From assembly GCA_964017235.1 (NCBI GenBank), contig OZ024929.1, positions 107,617,793 through 107,681,792 of the forward strand: a stretch of DNA of 64,000 nt, written 5' to 3'. The notes beneath the pieces are model-generated. The model had not been told where the DNA came from, searched no databases, and was given only the letters and a program-made list of their open reading frames with translations. This DNA comes from Sabellastarte sp. h YS-2021. Its lineage: Eukaryota; Annelida; Polychaeta; Sabellida; Sabellidae. How positions within the stretch are numbered: position 1 is the first letter of the stretch; every line of letters starts with the position of its first letter. Of this stretch, positions 34,501-46,198 are shown piece after piece. Made by a program: the position numbers and the translations under genes.

Positions 34501-35790
34501 TTGGGGAGGGGAAATTTTTTTGAAAATTGCAAATATTACATTCCTTAGATACCCTGTGGGTCGAAAATTTCGACGAAATCGCTCTATCTCGCACGGTTAA
34601 GGAGATAGAAGCAAATTTGTGTTTTGCCATTTTTGGCAAAAATTCGAAAATTCAAAATGGCCGCCATTTTTGGGGAGGGGAAAATTTTTGGAAAATTGCA
34701 AAGATTGCATTCCTTAGATACCCTGTGGGTCGAAAATTTCGACGAAATCGCTCTATCTCGCACGGTTAAGGAGATAGAAGCAAATTTGTGTTTTGCCATT
34801 TTTGGCAAAAATTCGAAAATTCAAAATGGCCGCCATTTTTGGGGAGGGGAAAATTTTTTGAAAATTGCAAATATTACATTCCTTAGATACCCTGTGGGTC
34901 GAAAATTTCGACGAAATCGCTCTATCTCGCACGGTTAAGGAGATAGAAGCAAATTTGTGTTTTGCCATTTTTGGCAAAAATTCAAAATGGCCGCCATTTT
35001 TGGGGAGGGGAAAATATTTTGAAAATTGCAAAGATTGCATTGCTTAGATACCCTGTGTGTCGAAAATTTTGCCGAAATCGCTCTATCTCGCACGGTTAAG
35101 GAGATAGAAGCAAATTAGTGTTTTGCCATTTTTGGCAAAAATTCGAAAATTCAAAATGGCCGCTATTTTTGGGGAGGGGAAAATTTTTGGAAAATTGCAA
35201 AGATTGCATTCCTTAGATCCCCTGTGGGTCGAAAATTTTGCCGAAATCGCTCTATCTCGCACGGTTAAGGAGATAGAAGCAAATTTGTGTTTTGCCATTT
35301 TTGGCAAAAATTCGAAAATTCAAAATGGCCGCCATTTTTGGGGAGGGGAAATTTTTTTGAAAATTGCAAATATTACATTCCTTAGATACCCTGTGGGTCG
35401 AAAATTTCGACGAAATCGCTCTATCTCGCACGGTTAAGGAGATAGAAGCAAATTTGTGTTTTGCCATTTTTGGCAAAAATTCGAAAATTCAAAATGGCCG
35501 CCATTTTTGGGGAGGGGAAAATTTTTGGAAAATTGCAAATATTACATTCCTTAGATACCCTGTGGGTCGAAAATTTCGACGAAATCGCTCTATCTCGCAC
35601 GGTTAAGGAGATAGAAGCAAATTTGTGTTTTGCCATTTTTGGCAAAAATTCGAAAATTCAAAATGGCCGCCATTTTTGGGGAGGGGAAAATTTTTTGAAA
35701 ATTGCAAAGAGTACACTCCTCAGATACCCTGCGGGTCGAAAATTTTGCCGAAATCGCTCTATCTCGCACGGTTAAGGAGATAGAAGCAAA
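31520..35790 (+). repeat. 169-bp satellite array in copy B (about 25 units)
   Basis: Exact spacing of 169 bp over most of the array (for example 32226, 32395, 32564). Units contain two inverted pairs: gccattttt...aaaatggc and cgaaaatttcg-type. Edge units are diverged and inner units nearly identical. Variant units, such as those lacking the 8 bp cgaaaatt at 33635 and 34980, recur at a spacing of eight units, so higher-order repeats exist. Confidence 0.93.
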
Positions 35791-36131
35791 TTACTCAAAA
35801 GTAGTACTGAAAATACACAATGAAGTACCTAAATGGCTATTACTCATGTACTGACAAAGCTATCAGTCCCAAATGCAATACCAAGCGAGCTATGGACATA
35901 ACAATCTTGTATTCAAAATTGTAGTAAAATATCTTTAATTATTTTGGCTTAAATGCACGGAAACCAATGGGTACTGAAAATAGCTGTACTTAAGTATTAC
36001 TCAGTAAGCAAAAGAGGTACAACAGCCAAAAGCAATCCCAAGCAAGCTACTGACCCAATAAGCCTGCATACCAAATTTGGTGACAATAGCTCTAATACTT
36101 TTCCTTTAAATGAGCGGAAACCATGCGTGAC

Positions 36132-36200
36132 GCCGGACATCGGACGCCGGACATCGGACATCGGACAACGGACAACGGACATCGGACATCGGACGGCGAA
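36132..36200 (+). repeat. heptamer minisatellite (cggacat)n
   Basis: About nine 7-bp units: cggacat with variants cggacgc, cggacaa and cggacgg. The same place in copy A holds four units (25550-25580) and one or two (24616-24630). It sits just before the 3' hairpin of the element. Confidence 0.85.
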
Positions 36201-36243
36201 AAAAGCAAAAATAATATATCCACCCCCCAGGGGGGTGGACATA

Positions 36244-39200
36244 ATAACTGAGACTCAACGCCACAGATGACATGTTAATAGATGATAAATTTTAAATTAG
36301 ATTATGTAGATAGCATAAAAAACAATATTTGATACCATCAGTTGGTTATGTAATGATGCTGAATATGGTAAAAATAGCAAACCATTTTTGGCAATAATTA
36401 TTTATAGAAAATTGTCACATAGTTGGCTCACTAAACACTTGGTATAAAATTGTCACAAAGTTGGCTCACTAAACACTTGGGTATAAAATTCTATATTGCC
36501 ACAAGACACTTTCCAAGAGATTTAAACCCAGGTCTTGGCACTTTCCATGACCTACCAAGCAATGCCAAAAAATTATAATTTCTTTAAATATTACACATCA
36601 GACATCTTCACCCACTTCATCACACAATAATATCCACTTGATTTTCAATCTAGAAGCACATTCACAAATCCAATTAAAATTTGAAAAAAAATTAAATCAC
36701 AAAGTTTAAAGAAAACTATAATACCAAGCTAATGACTTCTCAATTAGTCATGCATGCCAGAGCCATACATTTAAGAAATACTTGTACCTTGAAATGCCAA
36801 TGCAAAATGTAGTCACCAGAAAATTGGACCACATCCTGCAAACAACGGGATAAACTATGTCAACTAAGTGAGGCATCAGGGTCAGTGCTGGCCATAAAGT
36901 GATGAAAGCAGTTACTGAGTACTGCAACAGGTTTTCAAAATCCCCTAATTCATGGTAATTTGAACTTTTTTTGAGAAAATAGTTATGTGTTGTGCAAAAA
37001 TATGAAATATAAAGATTCAGTGCATGTTGCCAAGTAAAGCATTGATTAACTATACAATTTTAGAATAAACTGTGTACAGTTTTACACTGCAAAATACTGT
37101 TACAATATTAAGTAACGCAAACAAAAACAGTGGTACATGTGTGTACAAAAAAGAAACAAAAATAATAGCAAAACATGAAGATTAGTAAATTACAAATAAC
37201 AAAAATAACATAGCAAACAAACAAATGCATATCACGGAAAAAACAGATATGACTTAGAAAAAAAATAATAAACAGAGATCATTTGTTTCAATTCTCAATG
37301 AAACTGAGATATTCTAACTATTCTGTCTCCCATAACGTAAGATGACGCTTTAATAAAAATCAATTAATGTTGCTCTTTCTAAATTAGAAGATTTTGTACC
37401 TTAAATATTAAGATGAAGTCATATCTTAGTACAATTCCCTTCTAATAACTAAATATTACTTATTTTGATCATACAAATACAGATTGGAAAGGTCAAAGAG
37501 GTGTTCACCTTCACCACTAAATTGAAGCATTAATCAGTTAGTTTATGGGTCTACTTTTGGTAATTTATTGACTTTGAACCTCAAAAACACATCCAGGTTT
37601 TTATATATTTTTAATGTTAATAGCTCAAACAATGTGGCACCTTTTATCATTGTACCATAAATTATTCAACTCATAACTATAAAATATTAAAATATCACTT
37701 TTTCAGTCCCTAATTGGAGCAAACCTTACTTTGTAAAAGTGAGACCACTGGAATACCTTTAAAGGTACCATATCTGGTAAACTTCAACTAGCTGAGGTGT
37801 TCGGTCAAAATTTCACTTATACCTACAAAACCAATGTATGCAATGATAATAATAGTACCTCAAAACTGGTTCCACTTATACCTGCAGTTGACTTACACTA
37901 GGTCTACTTACACAGAGTCCACTGTACACCCATAAACTGTGTGTAGGGATTTAAACAATAGAGTGAGAATATGCAACATTGTTTTATTGATATAATATCA
38001 GAATTATATCTGGTGTGATGATAAAGGATTAACACACCTATTATCTGAACTATTATGATTAATTATAATATATGCTGGATGTTTTACTAAGGCTCAGTCA
38101 AAAATTCACCTAAATTAGACCCATTAACCATTAACTGCTTTTTTCATGAAAAGATACAAGGTATCCTTTTGGAATATTATCTTTGTAACTATAAATGCAA
38201 TAACTATGCCCTTACCACACATATGCATATATAATAAACTACACGAATAACTACCAAAATATTAAATGCATAAAAATATCTCCCAAAAAATAAAGTAAAG
38301 GAGAAAGAATCATTTTGATCTGCAAAAGTGAAGCGTCCCTGTGGAAAGGTTAAAGTGAAGCTAAAAAGTACTGGTGAAACTGAAATGGCTAAGTTACCAA
38401 TGTACAGCAGAAGGAATTTACTAAACTACCATGGCAAATCAAGATTGGCTTTATGTCACTACTATTTCTCAAAACTGTTCTAGCTAATCAATGGAGTAAT
38501 ATCATGATATAAATGCAATTTGACCTTGAAGGCTCAAATGACAAATATTATTGAGCAAAAGAGTCCCATTCAGTGATTTCCTTTTTGTTGTTTTCATTTC
38601 CCAAATCTTTATCAACAACAACAAAGGAGTTATCCTAGTTTTAAATAATAAACATACAAACTGACCTTAATGATCAAATGTTAGCTTACTGAAAAAAACT
38701 GCTACCCATGATTTACTTGAAGCCACTTTACAACACAAACTTCTGTGAGCAGATAAGAGATTAGGTCAAGAAATGCGATTTGACCTTGAAGCTGTTTTTT
38801 ACAAGTTATAAAATGCCGGAAATGATGGCTTTGGGGAAAATTAATCAGTGATTGGATGTAAATTTTGACTCTGGCAAAAAAATCATAAACTGTGACTTCC
38901 TAAATATTCCCACATCCAGAACTTCTGGGAGCAATAATTAGCAAGATATAAGAGATTTTCCCTTTTCAATGAAATCAGTAATCAGTAAGCTAAAAGTTAA
39001 CAATTTTAATATGGTTCCTAAAACCAACTGGCCCAAGAATTTATCTTACAGATCTTCCTGCAAAATTACACTGCTGCAGCTGCATGCACTGACAAACAAA
39101 TTCCTTAACAATTCAGAAAATTTGATAATGTAACCTTGGGAAAAGTTAACGGCCATTTCTACAGCAAGAGATTTTTTTTTCCGAGCCCACTCTTTCAAAT

Positions 39201-40090
39201 GCCAAATATGACTGAAACCCATTTTTTTCCCCAAGTCCACTCTATATACATGCCAAATTTGAACAAAACAAGCTGATATAGAGTTATTCAATATTGAGAA
39301 TACAGGAGCAAGCTTCTGCCTCATATGTTAACACGAAAAATTCTCCCATATTAAAAACAAAGGTATACAGAGGTGGGATGCTTAATAAATTTGCAATACA
39401 AATCAAGTGAATATGAAGATTTTTAATACACCAAGTAGTCAATATTATTTGTCTCTGTCCCTGAATGCATTATCAACATATGTAATAAAAATAAATGGTA
39501 TTTATATAAACTATTCTTAATATGTGAAGTATGAGTTAAGAATGAAATTGTCTTTGTTGCAATAATTGAATGAAAAGTAACACATGTGGGTGCCACTCTT
39601 TTGACTAGAATTTTCTGAAACCTGTGTTCTGGAATATTCTTGCTTTTCTCTGACAGGCAAGTAGAGTAAGAACAAATCTTGAGAGATTCAAGAACAATTT
39701 ACAGAAAAAAAAAAAAATGAATCCTCATATGTGTTAGTATACTATTTCTAAATTAACATAAAGATACATATATATTAATAACACAAGTATTTACCAAAGG
39801 TGGAATATTGAACTACAAATATCTATTGCTTACTGACAAACATTAAAACTTGTTACTCGAGTAAAATAGTGTAGAAATTGCGCTCCATGACATTGTTATT
39901 GCACATTAAACTTAACACGTTTATCATGTATCCAGGTGCCTCTTTCACTCTACTGAATCTGCTCTATCACAGATATTGCAAGAACATACATTGTTTTCAA
40001 GGGCAGGTTGTCAATCACAAATTTACATTGATTTTCTGCTCTCTAATAAAACACATTTAACATTACTCTTGTGAACTTGCTGATTGCACA
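36244..40090. other. AT-rich spacer, no gene recognised
   Basis: No long open frame, array or terminal repeat is seen. A local tandem duplication of about 43 bp lies at 36411-36490 (marker agttggctcactaaacactt). The rest is low-complexity AT-rich DNA. It could be intron or intergenic sequence; the window does not tell. Confidence 0.5.
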
Positions 40091-40116
40091 CCTTTAACCT
40101 AACAAGAGGAGAGTGC

Positions 40117-40134
40117 CCGTGAACGGGCACTGTG
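40117..40134 (+). other. 5' hairpin of the 155-type element
   Basis: gtgcccgtgaacgggcac pairs as a 7-bp stem around tgaa. Decayed copies lie at about 7663 (minus) and 56648. Confidence 0.65.
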
Positions 40135-40383
40135 TCAGCTGACTGAATGTTTTTGATTTGTGATGGTGATAATGAGAGGAAAGCATAATTATCAGGGAAA
40201 GGGCTGTACAGAAATACAGTAAATGGTAACTGAACAGCATGTTCGAAAGATATTCCGAAGCTGACAGAAGAAAAGGACAAAAAAGTTGTGCCCTGCAAAT
40301 GGTATTATGAAATAAAGTAACAAGGTAATTGTTTAAGTGTAAAAAGTAGGTTAAAAATATTTAAAGAAATACTATAAATGCAA

Positions 40384-41195
40384 TATCCTCGTTCGACCAT
40401 GAAGAAGGGGTCCAAAGGTCAAATCTGACCATACCAAAAGATTCCCAGCCAAAGAATTTAGGATGGTTTACCATCCCAAACCTCTCGGACCAATAATAAG
40501 TGAGTCATAGGCACTTTTTAAGTTTGGCTATCCTTGTTTGACCTTGAAGGAGGGGGTCCAAGGTCAAATCCGACCACACAAAAAAATTCCCAGCCCATGA
40601 TTTCCTGTAGCTTGTTTACCATCCCAAACTTGTAGGACCAATAATAAGCGAGTTCTAAGCAATTGTAAGTTTGGCTATCCTCAATTGACCTTGAAGGAGG
40701 GGTCCCACGTCAAATCTGACCACACCAAAAGAATCCCAGCCCATGATTTCCTATATGTTGGTTTACCATCCCAAACCTCCAAGACCAATAATACGCGAGT
40801 TATAAGCACTTTAAGTTTGGCTATCTTCGTTTGACCTGGAAGGAGGGGTCTAAGGTCAAATCCGACCACACCAAAAGATTCCCAGCCCATGATTTTCTAT
40901 AGGTTGGTTTTCCATTCGAAACCTCTAGGACCAATAATAAGTGAGTTATAAGCACTTTTAAGTTTGGCTATCCTCATTTGACCTTGAAGGAGGGGTCCAA
41001 GGTCAAATCCGACCACACCAAAAAATTCCCAGCTCAAAATTTTCTATAGGTTGGTTTTCATTCCAACCTCTAGGACCAATAATAAGCGAGTTATAAGCAC
41101 TTTTATGTTTGGCTATCCTCATTTGACCTTGAAGGAGGGTTCCAAGGTCAAATCGGACCATATTAATAGATTCCCAGCCCATGATTTCCTACAGG
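40384..41195 (+). repeat. 147-bp tandem array (about 5.5 units)
   Basis: The marker gaccttgaaggaggg recurs at 40395, 40540, 40687, 40833, 40980 and 41125, a spacing of 145-147 bp. Other unit segments are ggtcaaatccgaccacacca and aggaccaataataagcgagt. Partial units also occur at 57650-57925. Confidence 0.9.
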
Positions 41196-41204
41196 TTGGA
41201 TACA

Positions 41205-44000
41205 ATGATTTACTCAACAGTGAGAACCTGAAAGAAGCTATTGCTCAGCTATGCCATGACATAGAGGTCTGCAATTTCACTATGTTATAGCTGACCAAAA
41301 AATTATGTGAATAACATATTTAAACAAAATACTCTAAATGTAATAATTTTCAAGTTACAACTGATTTACTCAAGAGTGAGAACCTCAAAGTAACTATTAC
41401 TCAGCTATGCAATGAGCTACATGTCTGAATTTTTGCACTGTTATAGCTGACCTAAAAGTAGGTGAACAACATACTTAAGCAAAATACTGTAAATGCAATA
41501 GTTTTCAAGTTACAACTGATTTACTCAATAGTGAGAACCTGAAAATAGCTATTGCTCCACTATGCCATGAGGTATAGGTCTGTAATTTCACTATGTTATA
41601 GCTAACCCCAAAGTAGGTGAACAATGTATTTTAACAAAATAATCCAAATGCAATATTTTTCAAGTTATAGCTGATTTACTCAACAGTCAGTGCCTGAGAA
41701 TAGCTATTGCTCAGTTGTGCCATGAGCTACAGGTCTGTAATTTCACTATGTTATAGCTGACCCAAAAGTAGCTGAATAACATATTTGCACAAACTGTAAA
41801 GGCAATAGTTTTCCAATTACAACTGATTTACTCAACAGTGAGAACTTCAAAGTAGCTATTACTCAGCTATGCAATGAGCCACAGGTCTGGAACTTCACTA
41901 TGTTATAGCTGACCCCAAAATAGGTGAATAACATATTGCAACAAAATACTCTAAATGCAATAGTTTTCAAGTTATAAGTGATTTACTCAACAGTGATAAC
42001 CTAAAAGTAGCTATTACTCAGCTATGCCATGAGCTACAGGTCTGAAATTTTACTATGTTATAGCTGACCCAAAAGTAGCTGAATAACATATTTATACTAA
42101 ATTCTCTAAATGCAATAGTTTTCAAATTACAAGTGATTTACTCAATATTGAGAACTTCAAAGTAGCTATTACTCAGCTATGCAATGAGTCACAGGTCTGG
42201 AACTTCACTGTGTTATAGCTGACCTCAAAATAGGTGAATAACATATTGAAACAAAATACTCTAAATGCAATAATTTCAAAGTTATAAGCAATTTACTCAA
42301 CAGTGATAACCTAAAAGTAGCTATTACTCAGCTATGCCATGAGCTACAGGTCTGAAATTTTACTATGTTATAGCTGACCCAAAAGTAGCTGAATAACATA
42401 TTTATACTAAATTCTCTAAATGCAATAGTTTTGAAATTACAACTGATTTACTCAATAGTGAGAACCTCAAAGTAGTTATTACTCAGCTATGCAATGAGCT
42501 ACAGGTCTGAAATTTTACTATGTTATAGCTGACCCAAAAGTAGGTGAACAACATATTTAAGCAAAATACTGTAAATGCAATAGTTTTCAAGTTACAACTG
42601 ATTTACTCAATAGTGATGACCTAAAAGTAGCTATTACTTAGCTATGCCATGAGCTACAGGTCTGAAATTTTACTATGTTATAGCTGACCCAAAAGTAGCT
42701 GAATAACATATTTATACGAAATTCTCTAAATGCAATAGTTTTCCAATTACAACCGATTTACTCAATAGTGAGAACTTCAAAGTAGCTATTACTCAGCTAT
42801 GCAATGAGCCACAGATCTGAAACTTCACTATGTTATAGCTGATCCCAAAATAGGTGAATAACTTATTGAAACAAAATACTCTAAATGCAATAATTTCCAA
42901 GTTATAAGCAATTTACTCAACAGTGATAACCTAAAAGTAGCTATTACTCAGCTATGCCATGAGCTACAGGTCTGAAATTTTACTATGTTATAGCTGACCC
43001 AAAAGTAGGTGAACAACATATTTAAGCAAAATACTGTAAATGCAATAGTTTTCAAGTTACAACTGATTTACTCAATAGTGATGACCTAAAAGTAGCTATT
43101 ACTCAGCTATGCCATGAGCTACAGGTCTGAAATTTTACTATGTTATAGCTGACCCAAAAGTAGCTGAATAACATATTTATACTAAATTCTCTAAATGCAA
43201 TAGTTTTGCAATTACAACTGATTTACTCAATAGTGAGAACCTCAAAGTAGTTATTACTCAGCTATGCAATGAGCTACAGGTCTGAAATTTTACTATGTTA
43301 TAGCTGACCCAAAAGTAGGTGAACAACATATTTAAGCAAAATACTGTAAATGCAATAGTTTTCAAGTTACAACTGATTTACTCAATAGTGATGACCTAAA
43401 AGTAGCTATTACTCAGCTATGCCATGAACTACAGGTCTGAAATTTTACTATGTTATAGCTGACCCAAAAGTAGCTGAATAACATATTTATACTAAATTCT
43501 CTAAATGCAATAGTTTTCCAATTACAACCGATTTACTCAATAGTGAGAACTTCAAAGTAGCTATTACTCAGCTATGCAATGAGCCACAGATCTGAAACTT
43601 CACTATGTTATAGCTGATCCCAAAATTGGTGAATAACATATTGAAACAAAATACTCTAAATGCAATAGTTTCCAAGTTATAAGCGATTTACTCAACAGTG
43701 ATAACCTAAAAGTAGCTATTACTCAGCTATGCAATGAGCTACAGGTCTGAAATTTTACTATGTTATAGCTGACCCAAAAGTAGCTGAATAACATATTTAT
43801 ACGAAATTCTCTAAATGCAATAGTTTTGAAGTTATAAGCGATTTACTCAACAGTGATAACCTAAAAGTAGCTATTACTCAGCTATGCCATGAGCTACAGG
43901 TCTGAAATTTTACTATGTTATAGCTGACCCAAAAGTAGCTGAATAACATATTTATACGAAATTCTCTAAATGCAATAGTTTTTAAGTTACAAGTGATTCT
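41205..44000 (+). repeat. 155-bp satellite array (about 18 units) with five-unit higher-order repeat
   Basis: The marker ctcagctatgc recurs every 155 bp from 41862 to 43877. Variant unit types (gataacctaaaag, gatgacctaaaag, gagaacttcaaag, gagaacctcaaagtagtt) recur in the same order, so a block of five units (775 bp) starting at 42482 is repeated at 43257. Confidence 0.93.
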
Positions 44001-44544
44001 ACTCATGATGGAAGTTACTGAAAAGCCCAAAAGTAGCTATTACTCAAGTAGCTATTGAGACAGGCACCCAACTTACTCACCATATTGTAGCTATGAAAAA
44101 AGTAGCTGAATAACATATTTAAACAAAATGCTCTAGATGCAATAGTTTTCAAGTTATAAATGATTTTGTGCATGATTTCATGAATTTTAATGCATTAAAA
44201 ATTATTAAAAAAATTTATTAAAAAAAAAGTAAGACAGATCCAGGTCTCATACTTACACAAGAGAATCTACCTCTGGCCTAGTACATATATGCAAGATATG
44301 AGAGAAATCCCTGCAATAGTCACTGAGAAAATTGTGATTAAGTGTTGAAATTTTCACACTTTTGGTGGGGGTACCCCCCTTGTAATGTCTCTAGCAAACA
44401 GACGAACAGACAGATTTGCATGCCTTGAACAATTTTTCATCCTCGATAGATAAGGTATCTCTAGGCCTTGTAGTTTTGGAGGAGAAGTTGTTCACGCGGA
44501 CGCGGACGCGTATGCGTACGCCCACGCCGCAGAGTGACGACATA

Positions 44545-44574
44545 ATGTCAGCTGACTGACAAGTCAGCTGACAT
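44545..44574 (+). other. 3' terminal hairpin of the 155-type element
   Basis: A perfect 13-bp stem, atgtcagctgact with its complement, loop gaca. Reduced versions stand at 52275-52287 and 55863-55900. Confidence 0.8.
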
Positions 44575-44761
44575 AAAAACTGTTTCAATCTTTACAATCA
44601 AGAAGGAACACATAATGTAATAAAATATTTTTATATACTCGCTTCCAATGTGTGATGAATGGTTCAAATAATGGTGACTAACTTTATGCAAAACTATACT
44701 GGCAGTGCTGTAATTTTTTACAATAGCACAGTTCACACAGTTCAGGTTTATGTCATATTGG

Positions 44762-45497
44762 TGTTATGACCCAGGTGTGAAATTGTCCATTTCGTGAAAT
44801 GGACAACCTAACTGTCCGTTTCGTGAAATGGACAAAATATTTGTCCATTTCGTGAAATGGATAAGAAATCTAGTGACCATTTCATGAAATGGACAACTGA
44901 ATGTACGAAATTTTTATTCTCATTCACAGTGAAAAAAAATTTTTTTTTTTTTTTTCATTTTTAATGAAACATTTTTTTAGAATACGTGTACATCAATGGT
45001 TGTACTTTAACCTAAAGTCTACTAGTGATGTGCATGTTATAATTTCTCAGATCTAATCATTAAAGGAAAGCCTTTTAAACAAGACTAGTGCACAAAAGAG
45101 ACAAAGTTCTACTATAATTTTTAAGCAAAAGTTAAAAAATAATATACCAGACACCAATATGGTTTTTAAAAGTGTGAGTCTAATTTTAAATAGTTATTCC
45201 CATTAAAAAGTATGTTTTACATAATTTTACACTTTAATTTCAAATTGTTATAATTATTTAACTATTAACTAACTTAGTGTAAGATATTTCATATACTAGT
45301 ACATATTATTATTATAGGGGAATAAAGTGGATAAATTAAACCAAAAGATTGGCCATGAATGAAAGTTTAACTTTCATACATGACTGTCCATTTCATGAAA
45401 TGGATAGCAAAATACATATGGATTTGTCCATTTCACAAAATGGACAGTTTGGTTGTCCATTTCACGAAATGGACAATTTCACAACTGGGTCATAACA
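44762..45497. mobile_element. inverted-repeat element whose ends are built of 20-bp palindromes
   Basis: The outer ends tgttatgaccca and tgggtcataaca are exact complements. Each end of about 105 bp then holds three spaced near-palindromes of the form gtccatttcgtgaaatggac. The central 450 bp is AT-rich with no coding potential. The 4-bp ttgg flanks both sides (44758-44761 and 45498-45501), a possible target duplication. It looks like a non-autonomous DNA transposon; the superfamily is unknown to me. Confidence 0.7.
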
Positions 45498-46198
45498 TTG
45501 GCATAATGTCTAGTGTACAAAATCCTGAATATGGGTCTTGCCACAACCATATACATACATATAACTAACAGCTGGGCTAAATTATACATTTATCTTCCAG
45601 TATTCAAAAACAATAATTACAAAAATCATGTGGGTCAAGCTACATTATATGAGGTTTATATCAAATGTGGTGTACATCCAACAAGTTTATTGATTCATAA
45701 ATATGTTATTTTAACACAGTAGTTGAAAATTTAAAATACTGTGTATGTACTGTAGTGTCTGTCTTTCACATACTTTAACACCAAGTTTTTGCACGAAATA
45801 TTTCCTTAACCCCTTGAGTAAATGGAATTTCATAAAAAAGAACAAACTTGCAACAGGTGTTTATGGATTTTCGGTTCACAATTGGAAAATAATGGGATAT
45901 GGGGAATTCCCCCAACATAAAGTTACAGTTAATGTATATGCAGTCCAACAAACGGTGAATCTCCCAAATAAATTAATATTGGACTAGTTACAAGTTTTGT
46001 TTAAAAATATAAACAATAACAATATGACAAAACTAAACAGAGATTACAGATCTTTCTTAAACTTGACATTATTTTATATATTTTGTCATATATTTTATAC
46101 TTAAATAGCTTTCACAAACGTGAGATTATTTTATATATTTTGTCATATATTTTATACTGTAAATATAATACTTTGATAAATGTACACTTTCTAAATGA
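45498..46198. other. AT-rich spacer with a local duplication
   Basis: A stretch around attattttatatattttgtc occurs twice at 46068-46157 in two roughly 60-bp units. No gene is recognised. Confidence 0.5.

Larger units (their letters stand above)
31312..36243 (+). mobile_element. 169-type satellite element, copy B (4.9 kb)
   Basis: The 5' end (actagaaataggccgcc) directly abuts the outer end of DIRS-like copy 3. The subterminal motif taatgtccaccc lies at about 31389. About 25 units of the 169-bp satellite (31520-35790) follow, then a 3' domain nearly identical to that ending at 25624, a heptamer minisatellite (36132-36200) and a terminal hairpin at 36219-36239. The 3' hairpin arm ggggggtgga complements the 5' motif. 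No protein-coding capacity is seen. The high similarity of the 3' domains of A and B suggests a shared recent source. Confidence 0.7.
40098..44580 (+). mobile_element. 155-type composite satellite element, longest copy
   Basis: The 5' module (40098-40380) contains a perfect hairpin gtgcccgtgaacgggcac next to tgtcagctgactg. A 147-bp array follows (40384-41195), then a 155-bp array of about 18 units (41205-44000) and a 3' domain (44000-44540) with a CG-rich stretch gcggacgcggacgcgtatgc. A 3' hairpin of 13 bp perfect stem (atgtcagctgact, 44545-44574, loop gaca) ends it. gtcagctgac is shared by both ends. No protein is encoded. This plan resembles pearl/HINE elements of molluscs. Confidence 0.7.

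Noticed and set aside
31514-35790. Dozens of similar open frames of 74-104 residues on both strands in the 169-bp arrays (also at 23.6-24.4 kb and 52.7-55.3 kb)
   Set aside because: The unit is 169 bp, not a multiple of three, so the frame shifts at each unit and the same peptide reappears only because the DNA repeats. Both strands are equally open. No start context or domain is present. These are satellite by-products.
41205-44000. Regular repeat with constant spacing that could be mistaken for a CRISPR array
   Set aside because: The whole 155 bp is repeated with no unique spacers, there are no cas genes, and the DNA is eukaryotic.
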